From Rhodanobacter sp. ANJX3 (GTDB lineage Bacteria > Pseudomonadota > Gammaproteobacteria > Xanthomonadales > Rhodanobacteraceae), in NCBI RefSeq assembly GCF_014200755.1, contig NZ_JACHCM010000004.1, forward strand, positions 1-64,000: 64,000 nucleotides of DNA. The letters are read 5' to 3'. The notes beneath the pieces were generated by a model. That model had not been told where the DNA came from. It did no database searches and saw only the letters and a program-made list of their open reading frames with translations. The stretch's first letter is position 1. Every line of letters starts with the position of its first letter. Below are positions 41,397-53,052 of the stretch, in pieces. Position numbers and translations under genes: made by a program.

Positions 41397-42392
41397 TCAG
41401 TCTACCGCGACACGCGGCCGCGGCAGACCCATATGGGTGATCCGGTCGCTGACCTGATCGGAGCTGTCCACGTCCGGCAGCGGCCCGAGCCGCACACGAT
41501 GCACCGTGTGGCCGTTGATTTCAGCATCCATTACCTGCACCGGAGCAAAATTGGCCGCGCGCAGTCGCTGCGCCACCTGCTCGGCATTGGTCGGATCGGA
41601 AAACGCACCGACCTGCAGATAGATGCCCGGCAGCTTGCCGGGAGGCGCCGCGGGCGGCGGCGGTGGCAGGTCGCGCAGTGGTTCGCCCGGATCGATGCCG
41701 CGCACCTCGACCAGCCCGGTGCCCTTGGGCCAGACACCGATTTTCACCGCCGCCACATAGGAAAGATCGATCACCCGATCCTCGTGAAACGGGCCGCGAT
41801 CATTCACTCGCACAATCACGCTCTTGCCGTTCGCCAGATTGGTGACGCGCGCGTAGCTCGGCAGCGGCAGCGTCTTGCTGGCCGCGGTGAAGCTGTACAT
41901 GTCGTAGTTTTCCAGGCTCGAGGTCTTGTAGCCGTGGAATTTGCTGCCGTAGAACGAGGCGATGCCGCGCTCCACGTAGCCGCGCGCCGAGGGCAGCACG
42001 GTGTAGGTGCGGCCAAGCACCGAATAAGGCGACTTGTTGCCATACAGTGCCAGCGGCTCGACCTTGGGCACCGGCTCGACCAGCTTGCTGATGTCCGGCG
42101 GCGGCCCGTCGGGGATGCTGTCGGCATTGTCGCGGTAGCGGCTGCTTTGCGATTTGCTGGTGTCGTCGGTGAAGGTGCTGCCGCTGCCGCGTTGACTGTC
42201 GGCGCTGCCGTAGGCATAGCCCGTAGAAGAGGTCGACGATGACGGCGAACCAGCGCCGACGCTGCGCGGCGCACTGCGGCTTGGCCGGGCCTTCGATCCG
42301 CTGCAGCCGGTCAGCAGCAGCGGCATCAGCAGAATCGTGGCCAACAGCGCTGTCGCTGCACGCCGTGCCGGAGCCACGCCCCTTTCGGTCAT
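41397..42392 (-). CDS. rlpA: RlpA septal-ring lytic transglycosylase lipoprotein
   Basis: The protein is 331 aa. ATG at 42392 overlaps the mltB stop by four bases (ATGA). A lipoprotein signal ends at Cys30 (LLMPLLLTGCSG). A Ser-rich linker precedes the double-psi beta-barrel (GIASFYGSKFHGYKTSSLEN, then VRVNDRGPFHEDRVIDLSYV; Glu/Asp catalytic positions present). It ends with a SPOR domain (LPGIYLQVGAFSDPTNAEQV) that binds denuded septal glycan. RlpA cleaves naked glycan strands at division sites. Confidence 0.95.
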   Translation of the reverse strand: MTERGVAPARRAATALLATILLMPLLLTGCSGSKARPSRSAPRSVGAGSPSSSTSSTGYAYGSADSQRGSGSTFTDDTSKSQSSRYRDNADSIPDGPPPDISKLVEPVPKVEPLALYGNKSPYSVLGRTYTVLPSARGYVERGIASFYGSKFHGYKTSSLENYDMYSFTAASKTLPLPSYARVTNLANGKSVIVRVNDRGPFHEDRVIDLSYVAAVKIGVWPKGTGLVEVRGIDPGEPLRDLPPPPPAAPPGKLPGIYLQVGAFSDPTNAEQVAQRLRAANFAPVQVMDAEINGHTVHRVRLGPLPDVDSSDQVSDRITHMGLPRPRVAVD

Positions 42393-43408
42393 TGTGCCGC
42401 GTCCGCCTGCACACCGGCGGCGATCGCCTTGGCCAGCTGATCGACTGCCATCGCGTAGAGCGGGCTGCGGTTGTAGCGCGTGATCACGTAGAAATTCGGG
42501 AAAGTAAACCAGTACTCCGTGCCATTGTCGCCCTGCAGCGTCTGCAGGCTGACCGGCTGCCCCGGATTGAGCGGCTGCAGCGGCGCATAGCCCCACGCTT
42601 CGAGCTGTTCCAGCGGCCACTGCGGTTGGGCATCCTTGACCGTGATCGGCTTGGGCGCGGCATCCGGCTGGGCGCGCATGGCGACCTCGCCGCCGCTGAC
42701 CCAGCCGTGCTTGGCGAAATAATTGGCCACGCTGGCAAGAATATCGGGCAGCGAATTCTTCAGGTCGATGCGGCCGTCGCCGTCCTCATCCACCGCGTAA
42801 TCGCGAATGCTCGAGGGCATGAACTGGCCCCAGCCCTGAGCGGCGGCATAAGAGCCCGTGAGCGTGTCGATCGGACCGGCCAGATGGCTGTCCGGCAGCT
42901 CCAGCAGCGTCTTCAGCTCGCCGCGAAAAAACGGCGCGCGCGGCGGGTAATACAGGCCTAGCGTGACCAGCGCATCGAGCACCTTGTACTTGCCGGTAAT
43001 GCGGCCGTAGAACGTTTCCACGCCAACGATCGCGACGATGTATTGCGGCGCCACGCCGTACTGGCGGCCGATCTGCTCGACCAGCGCACGGTGCTCGCGG
43101 TAGAACGCGATGCCGTCGTCGATGCGCTGGTCGGTCAGAAAGATCGGCCGGTATTCGCTCCACGGCTTGGCCTCGGCCGGGCGGCCCATCGCATCGAGAA
43201 TACTTTGCTTGCGCTGCGCACCGTCGAGCAGCGCATTGAGCGCCTGCGGGTTCTTGCCCGTGTCGCGCGAGACTTCACGAACGAGCGCATCTTGTCCAGG
43301 ATGCGTTTCGGCCAGCGCAGGCGACAATGCAGTGATGCCCAGCAGCGTCAGCGCAGCGGCGATTCGCATCGGGAACGAGATGAAACGCGGCGCAAGCGTG
43401 GCAATCAT
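42389..43408 (-). CDS. mltB: Membrane-bound lytic murein transglycosylase B
   Basis: The protein is 339 aa; ATG at 43369 (MRIAAALTLLGITALSPALA) is an equally plausible start for the signal peptide. The catalytic Glu lies in VAIVGVETFYGRITGKYKVL, with AAAQGWGQFMPSSIRDYAVD and DGDGRIDLKNSLPDILASVA downstream (family 3 lytic transglycosylase). No lipobox is visible, so it may be soluble in the periplasm, unlike the E. coli enzyme. The end overlaps rlpA by four bases, so the two lytic enzymes are translationally coupled. Confidence 0.95.
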   Translation of the reverse strand: MIATLAPRFISFPMRIAAALTLLGITALSPALAETHPGQDALVREVSRDTGKNPQALNALLDGAQRKQSILDAMGRPAEAKPWSEYRPIFLTDQRIDDGIAFYREHRALVEQIGRQYGVAPQYIVAIVGVETFYGRITGKYKVLDALVTLGLYYPPRAPFFRGELKTLLELPDSHLAGPIDTLTGSYAAAQGWGQFMPSSIRDYAVDEDGDGRIDLKNSLPDILASVANYFAKHGWVSGGEVAMRAQPDAAPKPITVKDAQPQWPLEQLEAWGYAPLQPLNPGQPVSLQTLQGDNGTEYWFTFPNFYVITRYNRSPLYAMAVDQLAKAIAAGVQADAAQ

Positions 43409-43502
43409 GCGAAAACTCTTTGGTGTTGAAGCAACATCGTGGAAAGCCTAACACGCGTCCGCGCAGTGTCCGGCGCACTGAAAGCCGTAGCTACGCGTGC
43501 AT

Positions 43503-44618
43503 TCACTCATGCATCTTGCGATTGGCGTGGATCGACATCAGCACGCCGAAGCCCACCAGTAGCGACACGGCCGACGTGCCGCCGTAGCTGATCATCGGCA
43601 TCGGTACGCCGACCACCGGCAGCATGCCGGCCACCATGCCGCCGTTGACGAAAACGTAGACGAAAAAGCTCATACCCAGCGCACCGGCCAGCAGCCGCGA
43701 ATAGGTATCGCGCGCTTCCATCGCGATCCACAGGCAGCGGCCGATGATGAAGGCGTACAGCACGATCAGCGCGATCACGCCGACCAGCCCGAACTCCTCG
43801 GAGAACACCGCAAAAATAAAGTCCGTCGTGTGCTCGGGCAGAAAATCCAGCCGCGACTGGGTGCTCTGCTGGAAACCCTTGCCGAACATGCCGCCGGAGC
43901 CCACCGCGATCTGCGACTGGATGATGTGCCAGCCGTTGCCCAGCGGATCGGATTCGGGATTGAGCAGGGTCAGCACGCGATCGCGCTGGTACTGATGCAG
44001 AAAATGCCAGGCCACCGGAATCATGCCGCCGACCGCGGCCACGATCAGGCCGATGCGCCACCACGCCATGCCCGACAAAAACAGCGCGAACGCACCGGCG
44101 GCCGCCACCAGCAGCGCAGTGCCCAGATCGGGCTGCTTGGCGATCAACGCCACCGGAATCGCAATCAGCAGGCCGACCACCGCGCTGTCTTTCCAGCTCG
44201 GCGGCAGCTGGCGCGGATGCAGATACCACGCGACCATCATCGGCATCGTCAGCTTCAGCAGTTCGGACGGCTGAAAGCGCATCACACCCAGGTTGAGCCA
44301 GCGGTTGGCACCGCGGCCTTCGCCGAGCACCGCCACCACCACCAGAAACGCGGTGCTGGCCAAGTACAGCCACGGCGTCCAGTTGCGCAGCATGGACGGC
44401 GGTATACGCGAGATCAGCAGCAGCAGCGCGGCGCCGAGCACAAAGCGCGCCGCCTGCCCGCCGACCATCGCCATGCTGCTGTCGCTGGCGCTGTACAGTG
44501 TGACCAGGCCCACGCCGGCCAGAAGAAACAGCGCCGCCGCCAGCGGCAGATCGATGCGCGGCCGGGTGAGAATGCGGCGAAGAAATCGCTGCATGCGTAT
44601 CGCCATCGTGTCGATCAT
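43503..44618 (-). CDS. rodA: Rod-shape determining SEDS glycosyltransferase RodA
   Basis: The protein is 371 aa with about ten membrane segments. SEDS signatures are visible: RWLNLGVMRFQPSELLKLTM, AKQPDLGTALLV, and EHTTDFIFAVFSEEFGLVGV. ISYGGTSAVSLLVGFGVLMS lies near the end. RodA polymerises lipid II during cell elongation with PBP2 as its transpeptidase partner. The start codon overlaps the mrdA stop by four bases (ATGA), so the pair is co-translated. Confidence 0.97.
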   Translation of the reverse strand: MIDTMAIRMQRFLRRILTRPRIDLPLAAALFLLAGVGLVTLYSASDSSMAMVGGQAARFVLGAALLLLISRIPPSMLRNWTPWLYLASTAFLVVVAVLGEGRGANRWLNLGVMRFQPSELLKLTMPMMVAWYLHPRQLPPSWKDSAVVGLLIAIPVALIAKQPDLGTALLVAAAGAFALFLSGMAWWRIGLIVAAVGGMIPVAWHFLHQYQRDRVLTLLNPESDPLGNGWHIIQSQIAVGSGGMFGKGFQQSTQSRLDFLPEHTTDFIFAVFSEEFGLVGVIALIVLYAFIIGRCLWIAMEARDTYSRLLAGALGMSFFVYVFVNGGMVAGMLPVVGVPMPMISYGGTSAVSLLVGFGVLMSIHANRKMHE

Positions 44619-46603
44619 GGGCCGTCTCCGCTGCTGGAGCTTTCCGCCGGTTGCGCTTCTACTGAACGATCTTCCACGGGCTGATCCTCCACCGGCACGC
44701 TGCCGGCCGGCGCAGGCAGCGACTCGTACGGCAGCGGCGTGTCGGAGGGGGTCGGATTGACCTGCGTCGCCGCCCAGCTATCGAAAATCTTGCGCACGAT
44801 CGGGCCGGCATCCTTGGCACCCCAGGCGCCGGCCTCCAGCAAGGCGGCGGCGGCAATCTTGGGATCATCCGCCGGCGTGTAGGCCTCGAACCAAGCGCGA
44901 TGGCGTGCGGCCAGATGGGCGGTACTCTTGTTGGTGTCGTATGCATCCGAGGTGCGCGAGAAGCGCTCGGCGGTACCGCTCTTACCGGCGATCAGGAACG
45001 GAAAACCGTCGTTGATGCCCTTGCCGGTGCCACCTGTAATCACTGCGCGCATGCCTTCGTTGATCACGTTCCAGTCCGACGGCTTCTGAATCAGCGAAGG
45101 ACCGCTGGGCGGATTGGGCAGCATTTGTGGCCGCGCTTCACCGCTGGCGCGTGTGGCCATGACCAGCCGCGGCAGATAGGGCGTGCCGTGCCCAGCCAGG
45201 GTAGCCACGGCATGGCCGAGCTGCAGCGGCGTCACGGCCCAGTAGCCCTGGCCAATGCCAGTAATCACCGTCTCACCGGGAAACCAGCCCTGCTTGCTGA
45301 TGTGTTTGGCCTTCCATTCGCGTGACGGCAGCACGCCCTCACCCTCCCCTGTCAGGTCGATGCCGGTCTTGCTGCCAAAACTGAACTGGCTCATCCATGC
45401 GCTGAGCCGGTCGATGCCGAGGTCCAGCGCGAGTTTGTAGAAATACGTGTTGGTCGACAGCTCGATCGCACGCACCATGTTGACCGTACCGTTGCCGCCG
45501 CGATCGTCATCGCGATAGCAGCGCTTCTGTCCAGGCAGACAGAATTCGCCGGTCGACAGCACGGTATCCTGCGGGCGACGCACGCCGTATTCGAGACCGC
45601 CCAGGGCCAGGAACGGCTTCACGGTGGAACCCGGCGGATAGGCGCCCTTCAATGCGCGGTCGAACAGCGGTTTATCCGGCGCATAAGTCAGCGCGTTGTA
45701 GTCGGCCTGCCCGATGCCGTTGACGAACAGGTTGGGATCGAAGCTCGGCACGCTGACCATCGCCAGCACCTGACCGTTGCGGGGATCGATCGCCACGGCG
45801 GCACCGGGTCGGCCTTCAAAAGCAGCGACGGCGGCCTTCTGCATGCGCACGTCGATGCTGAGATACAGGTTCTGGCCGGGCGTCGGGGGGATGGTTTTCA
45901 GCACCCGCTGAGTCTGGCCGTCGGCGTTCACTTCGACCAACTCGTAACCGGGCTTGCCGTGCAGCACGTCTTCGTAATAGCGCTCCAGCCCCGTGCGGCC
46001 GACGTGACTGGTGCCCTTGTAGTCGTCCGCATCGAGCCGATCCATGTCATCGGCATCGATGCGACTGACGTAGCCGATCACGTGCGCGAACAGCGGACCC
46101 AGCGGATAATGCCGCGTCAGATACGGCACCACGGCGACACTGGGGAAGCGCCAGCGGTTGACTGCGAACCGGTCGATTTCGTCTTCGGTCAGATGCAGCT
46201 TCAGCGGCACGCTGTCGAAGCGCCGACTCTGCGCGAGCTGCTTCTTGAAGGCATCGATATCGTCCTGACCCAGCGGTACCACGGTGCCCAGCTCACTGAG
46301 CATGGCTTGCATGTTCGGCACTTTTTCCGGAATCACCTCAAGCCGGAATGCGGGCACGTTGTCGGCAAGCAGCACGCCATTGCGGTCGTAGATCAGCCCT
46401 CGCGCGGGGGGAATCGCGCGCGGCTTGACGCTGTTGTTGGTCGAGCGCAGGGCGAATTCGTCGTGATGGGTGACCTGCAAAAAGTGGAAGCGCGCCACCA
46501 GCAGGCCAAAGCTCAACAGAATCAGCAAAAACCCCGCCACCGCACGGCGCTGGAACAGCGCGCTTTCCCCACGGGTGTCCTTGAACGATCGCCTGAGCTT
46601 CAT
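44615..46603 (-). CDS. mrdA: Penicillin-binding protein 2 (PBP2, elongation transpeptidase)
   Basis: The protein is 662 aa. It has a single N-terminal membrane helix (VAGFLLILLSFGLLVARFHF), a dimerisation domain (RGLIYDRNGVLLADN) and the transpeptidase domain: SxxK in PGSTVKPFLALG (near residue 326), STN (ELSTNTYFYK) and KSGT (GKSGTAERF). The C-terminal extension is Pro/Ser-rich. PBP2 crosslinks the glycan made by RodA during lateral wall growth. It follows mreD by 39 bases. Confidence 0.97.
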   Translation of the reverse strand: MKLRRSFKDTRGESALFQRRAVAGFLLILLSFGLLVARFHFLQVTHHDEFALRSTNNSVKPRAIPPARGLIYDRNGVLLADNVPAFRLEVIPEKVPNMQAMLSELGTVVPLGQDDIDAFKKQLAQSRRFDSVPLKLHLTEDEIDRFAVNRWRFPSVAVVPYLTRHYPLGPLFAHVIGYVSRIDADDMDRLDADDYKGTSHVGRTGLERYYEDVLHGKPGYELVEVNADGQTQRVLKTIPPTPGQNLYLSIDVRMQKAAVAAFEGRPGAAVAIDPRNGQVLAMVSVPSFDPNLFVNGIGQADYNALTYAPDKPLFDRALKGAYPPGSTVKPFLALGGLEYGVRRPQDTVLSTGEFCLPGQKRCYRDDDRGGNGTVNMVRAIELSTNTYFYKLALDLGIDRLSAWMSQFSFGSKTGIDLTGEGEGVLPSREWKAKHISKQGWFPGETVITGIGQGYWAVTPLQLGHAVATLAGHGTPYLPRLVMATRASGEARPQMLPNPPSGPSLIQKPSDWNVINEGMRAVITGGTGKGINDGFPFLIAGKSGTAERFSRTSDAYDTNKSTAHLAARHRAWFEAYTPADDPKIAAAALLEAGAWGAKDAGPIVRKIFDSWAATQVNPTPSDTPLPYESLPAPAGSVPVEDQPVEDRSVEAQPAESSSSGDGP

Positions 46604-46642
46604 CGGCGCGGCATCACGGTGGCGGCCAGATCGCAGCGCATC

Positions 46643-47131
46643 TCACTGAATCCGCAGGCGTGCGCGCAGATCGTCGAGCAGCAGAAACAGGAACGGCCAC
46701 AGCAGCGCGCCCACGAACGGTGAAATCCACCAGTCCGCCGGCGGCAGCGACGCGCCGGACAGCACGCGCACCACCAGCAGCAGGATGCGGTCGTTCAACA
46801 ACAGGGCCAGCACGGCCAACGTCTGCTGCCACATCGGGAAAAAGCGCAGGCGCGAGCGAAAGCGCAGCGCGATGAACACCAACGCGCACAGGCGCATCGC
46901 CTGCTCGCCCAGCACCACACCGTTGAGCAGATCCGCGACCAGGCCGAGCGCAAAGGCCATGCCCAGGGTGACGCGGTCCTCCGACTCCAGGCACCAGTAC
47001 AGCAGAATCAGCGCGGGCCAATACGGCTTGAACGGCTCCAGCACGCTGGGCAGCGGCACCAGCATCAGCAGCAGCGCGAGCGCGAGCGTGCCGAGGAACC
47101 ACCAGCGGCTCAGCCGCTGCTGCCGGCTCAC
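46643..47131 (-). CDS. mreD: Rod-shape determining protein MreD
   Basis: The protein is 162 aa. Its GTG start (47131-47129) overlaps the mreC stop by four bases (GTGA), so a longer upstream reading is rejected. Five hydrophobic segments are visible (WWFLGTLALALLLMLVPLPS; YWPALILLYWCL; LGMAFALGLVADLLNGVVLG; LAVLALLLNDRILLLVVRVL; FVGALLWPFLFLLLDDLRAR). It is the membrane part of the elongasome linking MreC and RodA. The family is poorly conserved, so the assignment rests on fold pattern and position. Confidence 0.92.
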   Translation of the reverse strand: MSRQQRLSRWWFLGTLALALLLMLVPLPSVLEPFKPYWPALILLYWCLESEDRVTLGMAFALGLVADLLNGVVLGEQAMRLCALVFIALRFRSRLRFFPMWQQTLAVLALLLNDRILLLVVRVLSGASLPPADWWISPFVGALLWPFLFLLLDDLRARLRIQ

Positions 47132-48132
47132 GGCGGCGCTCCGCTGCTGTCGGCCGGCGCAGGCGTGGCCGACTTTTTGACGAAGGCGCTCGACTGGCTG
47201 GATGCCGCCGGGGCGGGAGCCGCCTGAACGGGTGGCGCAAGATCGGCGGGCGGCCCCATGGGCGTGGCCGGTGCGGGCGGACCGTCCGGCTCGGCCTGAT
47301 CGTGCAGCAGCAGCACGTCCTCGCTGCGGTCGATATCCGCCGCCGGATCCGCCTGCGCCATCTGGAACATGCCCGTGGGCGATGGCGCCACCGAGCGCAC
47401 CTCGCCGACCGGAAAACCGGGCGGAAACCGGCCACCGAGACCGGATGTGAGCAGGTGATCGCCGACGCGCACGTCGGCCGCCAGCGGGATGTTCGGCAAG
47501 CTGAGCTGGCCGCCGTCCGCCGACCCGTAGGCGACCGTGCGCAGGCCGGAGCGCTCGATCGTGACGGGAATGGCGTGAGACGGATCGGTGATCAGCATGA
47601 CCACCGAGGTGGTCGGCAACACTTCCTTGATCTGCCCCATCACGCCATGCGCGTCGATCACCGGCTGACCGGGCTTGACGCCGTCGCGGGCGCCCAGGTT
47701 CAAGGTGATCTGATAGCGGTACGCGCCCATGTCCACACCGATGACGTGCGCCAGCTGCACGTTCAGCTCGAGGCTGTGCTGGGTATCGAGCAGCTGCTTG
47801 AGACGCTCGTTCTGCACGGCGACGGCGCTCATTCGATTCAATTTGGCATTGGCCAGCAGCAGGTCTTCGCGCAGGCGCTGGTTCTGCTCGGTCAGCCGCT
47901 GGCGATCGGCGAAGGCCACGCTGGCGGTGCGGATGCCCACCGCCGGCAGCCCGGCCAGCCGGTAAACCGGCTCGATGACCGCGGAGGCGGTGTAACGGAT
48001 GCGCCACAGCCAGCTGTTGCGATGATCGAGCACCATCAGCACCATGGTCAGCGCAAGATAGAAAATCAGGCGCAGCGTGCCGGCCGCATTGCCAGCGAAC
48101 AGAGGCGAGGATTCGTCGCGCGCGCGCGCCAT
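47128..48132 (-). CDS. mreC: Rod-shape determining protein MreC
   Basis: The protein is 334 aa. It has one membrane helix (LIFYLALTMVLMVLDH), a coiled-coil (RQRLTEQNQRLREDLLLANA) and two beta-barrel subdomains (GARDGVKPGQPVIDAHGVMG; VGDHLLTSGLGGRFPPGFPV). The final ~75 residues are a Pro/Ala-rich tail, longer than in E. coli. MreC in the periplasm activates PBP2/RodA and ties them to MreB. It lies 22 bases after the mreB stop. Confidence 0.96.
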   Translation of the reverse strand: MARARDESSPLFAGNAAGTLRLIFYLALTMVLMVLDHRNSWLWRIRYTASAVIEPVYRLAGLPAVGIRTASVAFADRQRLTEQNQRLREDLLLANAKLNRMSAVAVQNERLKQLLDTQHSLELNVQLAHVIGVDMGAYRYQITLNLGARDGVKPGQPVIDAHGVMGQIKEVLPTTSVVMLITDPSHAIPVTIERSGLRTVAYGSADGGQLSLPNIPLAADVRVGDHLLTSGLGGRFPPGFPVGEVRSVAPSPTGMFQMAQADPAADIDRSEDVLLLHDQAEPDGPPAPATPMGPPADLAPPVQAAPAPAASSQSSAFVKKSATPAPADSSGAPP

Positions 48133-48154
48133 GGCCGCCTCTGACTACCGCGTC

Positions 48155-49249
<1,095 letters not shown>

Positions 49250-49484
49250 TTAGCGCGTCCCCCATGCGCAAGAACATTAACGTTAAGAAATCCTTGTACA
49301 ACACGGCGATAAGCGCGATTCCTGTGCCTCGAAATGAGTTTTTGTCACTCTTCAAGTGTCGCCATCGGAAGCAGATGCCGGTACGATTCGAACTTTGGCC
49401 GGCGCCTGATGGCCCGGTTCCCGTCGTCCGCCGCTGCGGCGTCGTTTCCAAGCGTTCGACCCATCCGAGGGGCACCCGCACATC

Positions 49485-50420
49485 ATGTCTGCTGTTATCT
49501 GCGGATCGCTGGCCTACGACACCATCATGGTGTTCCAGGACCAGTTCAAGAACCACATCCTGCCCGATCAGGTGCACATCCTGAATGTGTCGTTTCTGGT
49601 GCCGCGCATGCGTCGGGAATTCGGCGGCTGTGCCGGCAATATCGCCTACAACCTGAAACTGCTCGGCGGCGATCCGCTGCCGGTGGCGGCGGTCGGTCAG
49701 GACTTTGCTCCATACCGCGAGCACATGGAGCAACACGGCATCAATCTGGCCGGCGTTCGCGTGTTCGAGGACCAGTTCACGCCGCAATGCTTCATCACCA
49801 CCGATCTGGACAACAACCAGATCACGGCTTTCCATCCCGGCGCCATGTCCAGCGCGCAGGAAAACCACGTCCGCGACATCGAGGATATCGACTTCGGTAT
49901 CGTGGCTCCCGATGGGCGCGACGCCATGCTGCAGCACGTGGACGAATTCGCGGCGCGTGGCGTGCCTTTCATCTTCGATCCGGGTCAGGCGATGCCGCTG
50001 TTCAACGGCGACGAATTTCGCGCGATGATCGAGAAGGCGACCTACGTCATCGTCAACGATTACGAATCCCAGTTGCTGCAGACGCGCACCGGCTGGAGCG
50101 CCGCTGAGATCGCGTCGCATGTCACCGCCTACATCGTGACGCATGGGCCGCGCGGTTCGGTGATTCATGTCGGCGGCGAGTCGCACCAGATTCCGCCGGC
50201 GCGCGAGCACAAGATCGTCGATCCGACCGGCTGCGGCGACGCGTATCGCGCCGGGCTGATCTTCGGCATCATGCGCGGCCTGGACTGGCCGACCACCGGC
50301 CGCATCGCATCGCTGATGGGCGCGCTGAAAGTAGAGCATCCCGGCACGCAGAATCAGCGCTTTACCTACGACGAATTCGCCGCGGAGTTTGCCGATCAGT
50401 TCGGTTATGCGTTCGCCTGA
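49485..50420 (+). CDS. PfkB-family carbohydrate (adenosine-like) kinase
   Basis: The protein is 311 aa. The N-terminal GSLAYDTIMVF and FGGCAGNIAYNLKLLGGDPL give substrate-binding loops with the GG(x)N pattern of adenosine/ribokinases. The C-terminal VDPTGCGDAYRAGLIFGIM (near residue 246) is the PfkB signature with catalytic Asp. The enzyme phosphorylates a sugar or nucleoside; the family member is often annotated as adenosine kinase in Xanthomonadales, but substrate specificity cannot be proved from the sequence. It converges with glpK across a bidirectional terminator. Confidence 0.9.
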   Translation: MSAVICGSLAYDTIMVFQDQFKNHILPDQVHILNVSFLVPRMRREFGGCAGNIAYNLKLLGGDPLPVAAVGQDFAPYREHMEQHGINLAGVRVFEDQFTPQCFITTDLDNNQITAFHPGAMSSAQENHVRDIEDIDFGIVAPDGRDAMLQHVDEFAARGVPFIFDPGQAMPLFNGDEFRAMIEKATYVIVNDYESQLLQTRTGWSAAEIASHVTAYIVTHGPRGSVIHVGGESHQIPPAREHKIVDPTGCGDAYRAGLIFGIMRGLDWPTTGRIASLMGALKVEHPGTQNQRFTYDEFAAEFADQFGYAFA

Positions 50421-50444
50421 TCTCTTCGTGTAGCGCGATCAATA

Positions 50445-50485
50445 AAAAGATGGGCGGCGTAGTGATACGCCGCCCATCTTTTTTC
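50445..50485. terminator. Bidirectional terminator between the PfkB kinase gene and glpK
   Basis: AAAAAGATGGGCGGCGTA, loop GTGA, then TACGCCGCCCATCTTTTT. The arms are perfect and a T-run exists on both strands. It serves the convergent PfkB kinase and glpK genes. Confidence 0.93.
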
Positions 50486-50524
50486 TACCGCATTATTTTA
50501 GAGGCTGACGCGCTTCAATTCACC

Positions 50525-52045
<1,521 letters not shown>

Positions 52046-52119
52046 TCAGAATGTTGAAGAGCGTCACCGAGCCGTCTCGCCAAGGGATGGGCGAGAGGGC
52101 CGGAGATAGTCGCGAAAAT

Positions 52120-52956
52120 CTATTTCCGAACGGCGCCACCGGATGCGGCCAGAGCGGCACGCTCTGCTTCGGCGGCACGCACGCGCGCGGGGAGAAAAGG
52201 ACGAATCAGACATTGATACGCGCCGCCGCCGATCACGCCGCCGATCAGCGGTCCGACGATTGGCACCCACCAATAGTTGTCGGGTGATGGGAACGCGGCA
52301 GTGTTCCAGCCCGCGAAGTAGGCGAACAGGCGCGGGCCGAAATCACGCGCCGGATTCAGCGCCCACGCTTCCAGATAGCCCATGCACGAGCCAATGATGG
52401 CCACCAGAATGCCGATCATCACGGCGCCGGAATTGGCCATCGGCGCCATCTCGTTGTACTGCTCGGTGATCGCGAAGATACCGAACAACAGGAAGGCAGT
52501 GAGGATGATCTGATCCAGCAGCGCATGCATCGGTGTAACCGCCAGGCCTGGATGCGTGAAGAACACGCCGGCAGCACCGCCGGCTTCACGCGTCAGATTT
52601 TGGGCAGCGTTGAAATGATCGATCACCGGCCCGAACAAGAGATACACGATCGCCGCACCGGCGAACGCACCGACGATCTGCGCCAACCAATACGGCACTA
52701 CTTTCTTCCATTCGAAATCGCGGAATAGGGCGAGCGCCAGCGTGACCGCGGGATTGGCGTGCGTACCCGACACCGAGCCGGTGACGTAGATCGCCAGCGT
52801 TACGGCCATACCCCAGGATATGCACACGCCCCAGTAGGCGTTTTGGTAAGGGCTGGGAGTGTAAAGCGTGTACATCGCCGCCACCGAATCGCCGAAGGCG
52901 ATGATGATGAACATGGCTACTGCTTCTGAAATCAATTCGCCCGTGAGTTTGCGCAT
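52120..52956 (-). CDS. glpF: Glycerol uptake facilitator GlpF (aquaglyceroporin)
   Basis: The protein is 278 aa. It has six membrane helices and two half-helices with the NPA boxes: SGTHANPAVTLALALF and ALNPARDFGPRLFAYF. The D following NPAR is the aquaglyceroporin marker. It facilitates glycerol diffusion into the cell for phosphorylation by the adjacent glpK. The C-terminus carries a short basic tail with no known role. It lies between glpD and glpK, an order that matches many proteobacterial glp regulons. Confidence 0.97.
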   Translation of the reverse strand: MRKLTGELISEAVAMFIIIAFGDSVAAMYTLYTPSPYQNAYWGVCISWGMAVTLAIYVTGSVSGTHANPAVTLALALFRDFEWKKVVPYWLAQIVGAFAGAAIVYLLFGPVIDHFNAAQNLTREAGGAAGVFFTHPGLAVTPMHALLDQIILTAFLLFGIFAITEQYNEMAPMANSGAVMIGILVAIIGSCMGYLEAWALNPARDFGPRLFAYFAGWNTAAFPSPDNYWWVPIVGPLIGGVIGGGAYQCLIRPFLPARVRAAEAERAALAASGGAVRK

Positions 52957-53052
52957 CTGTCTTCACCCTTTGATTTTCATGCTGCATGGTTGCTGACGCG
53001 ACTGGCGCGCCGCCTACATTCGCCCGGCAAACTTCGCGTTTTATCGCTTGTT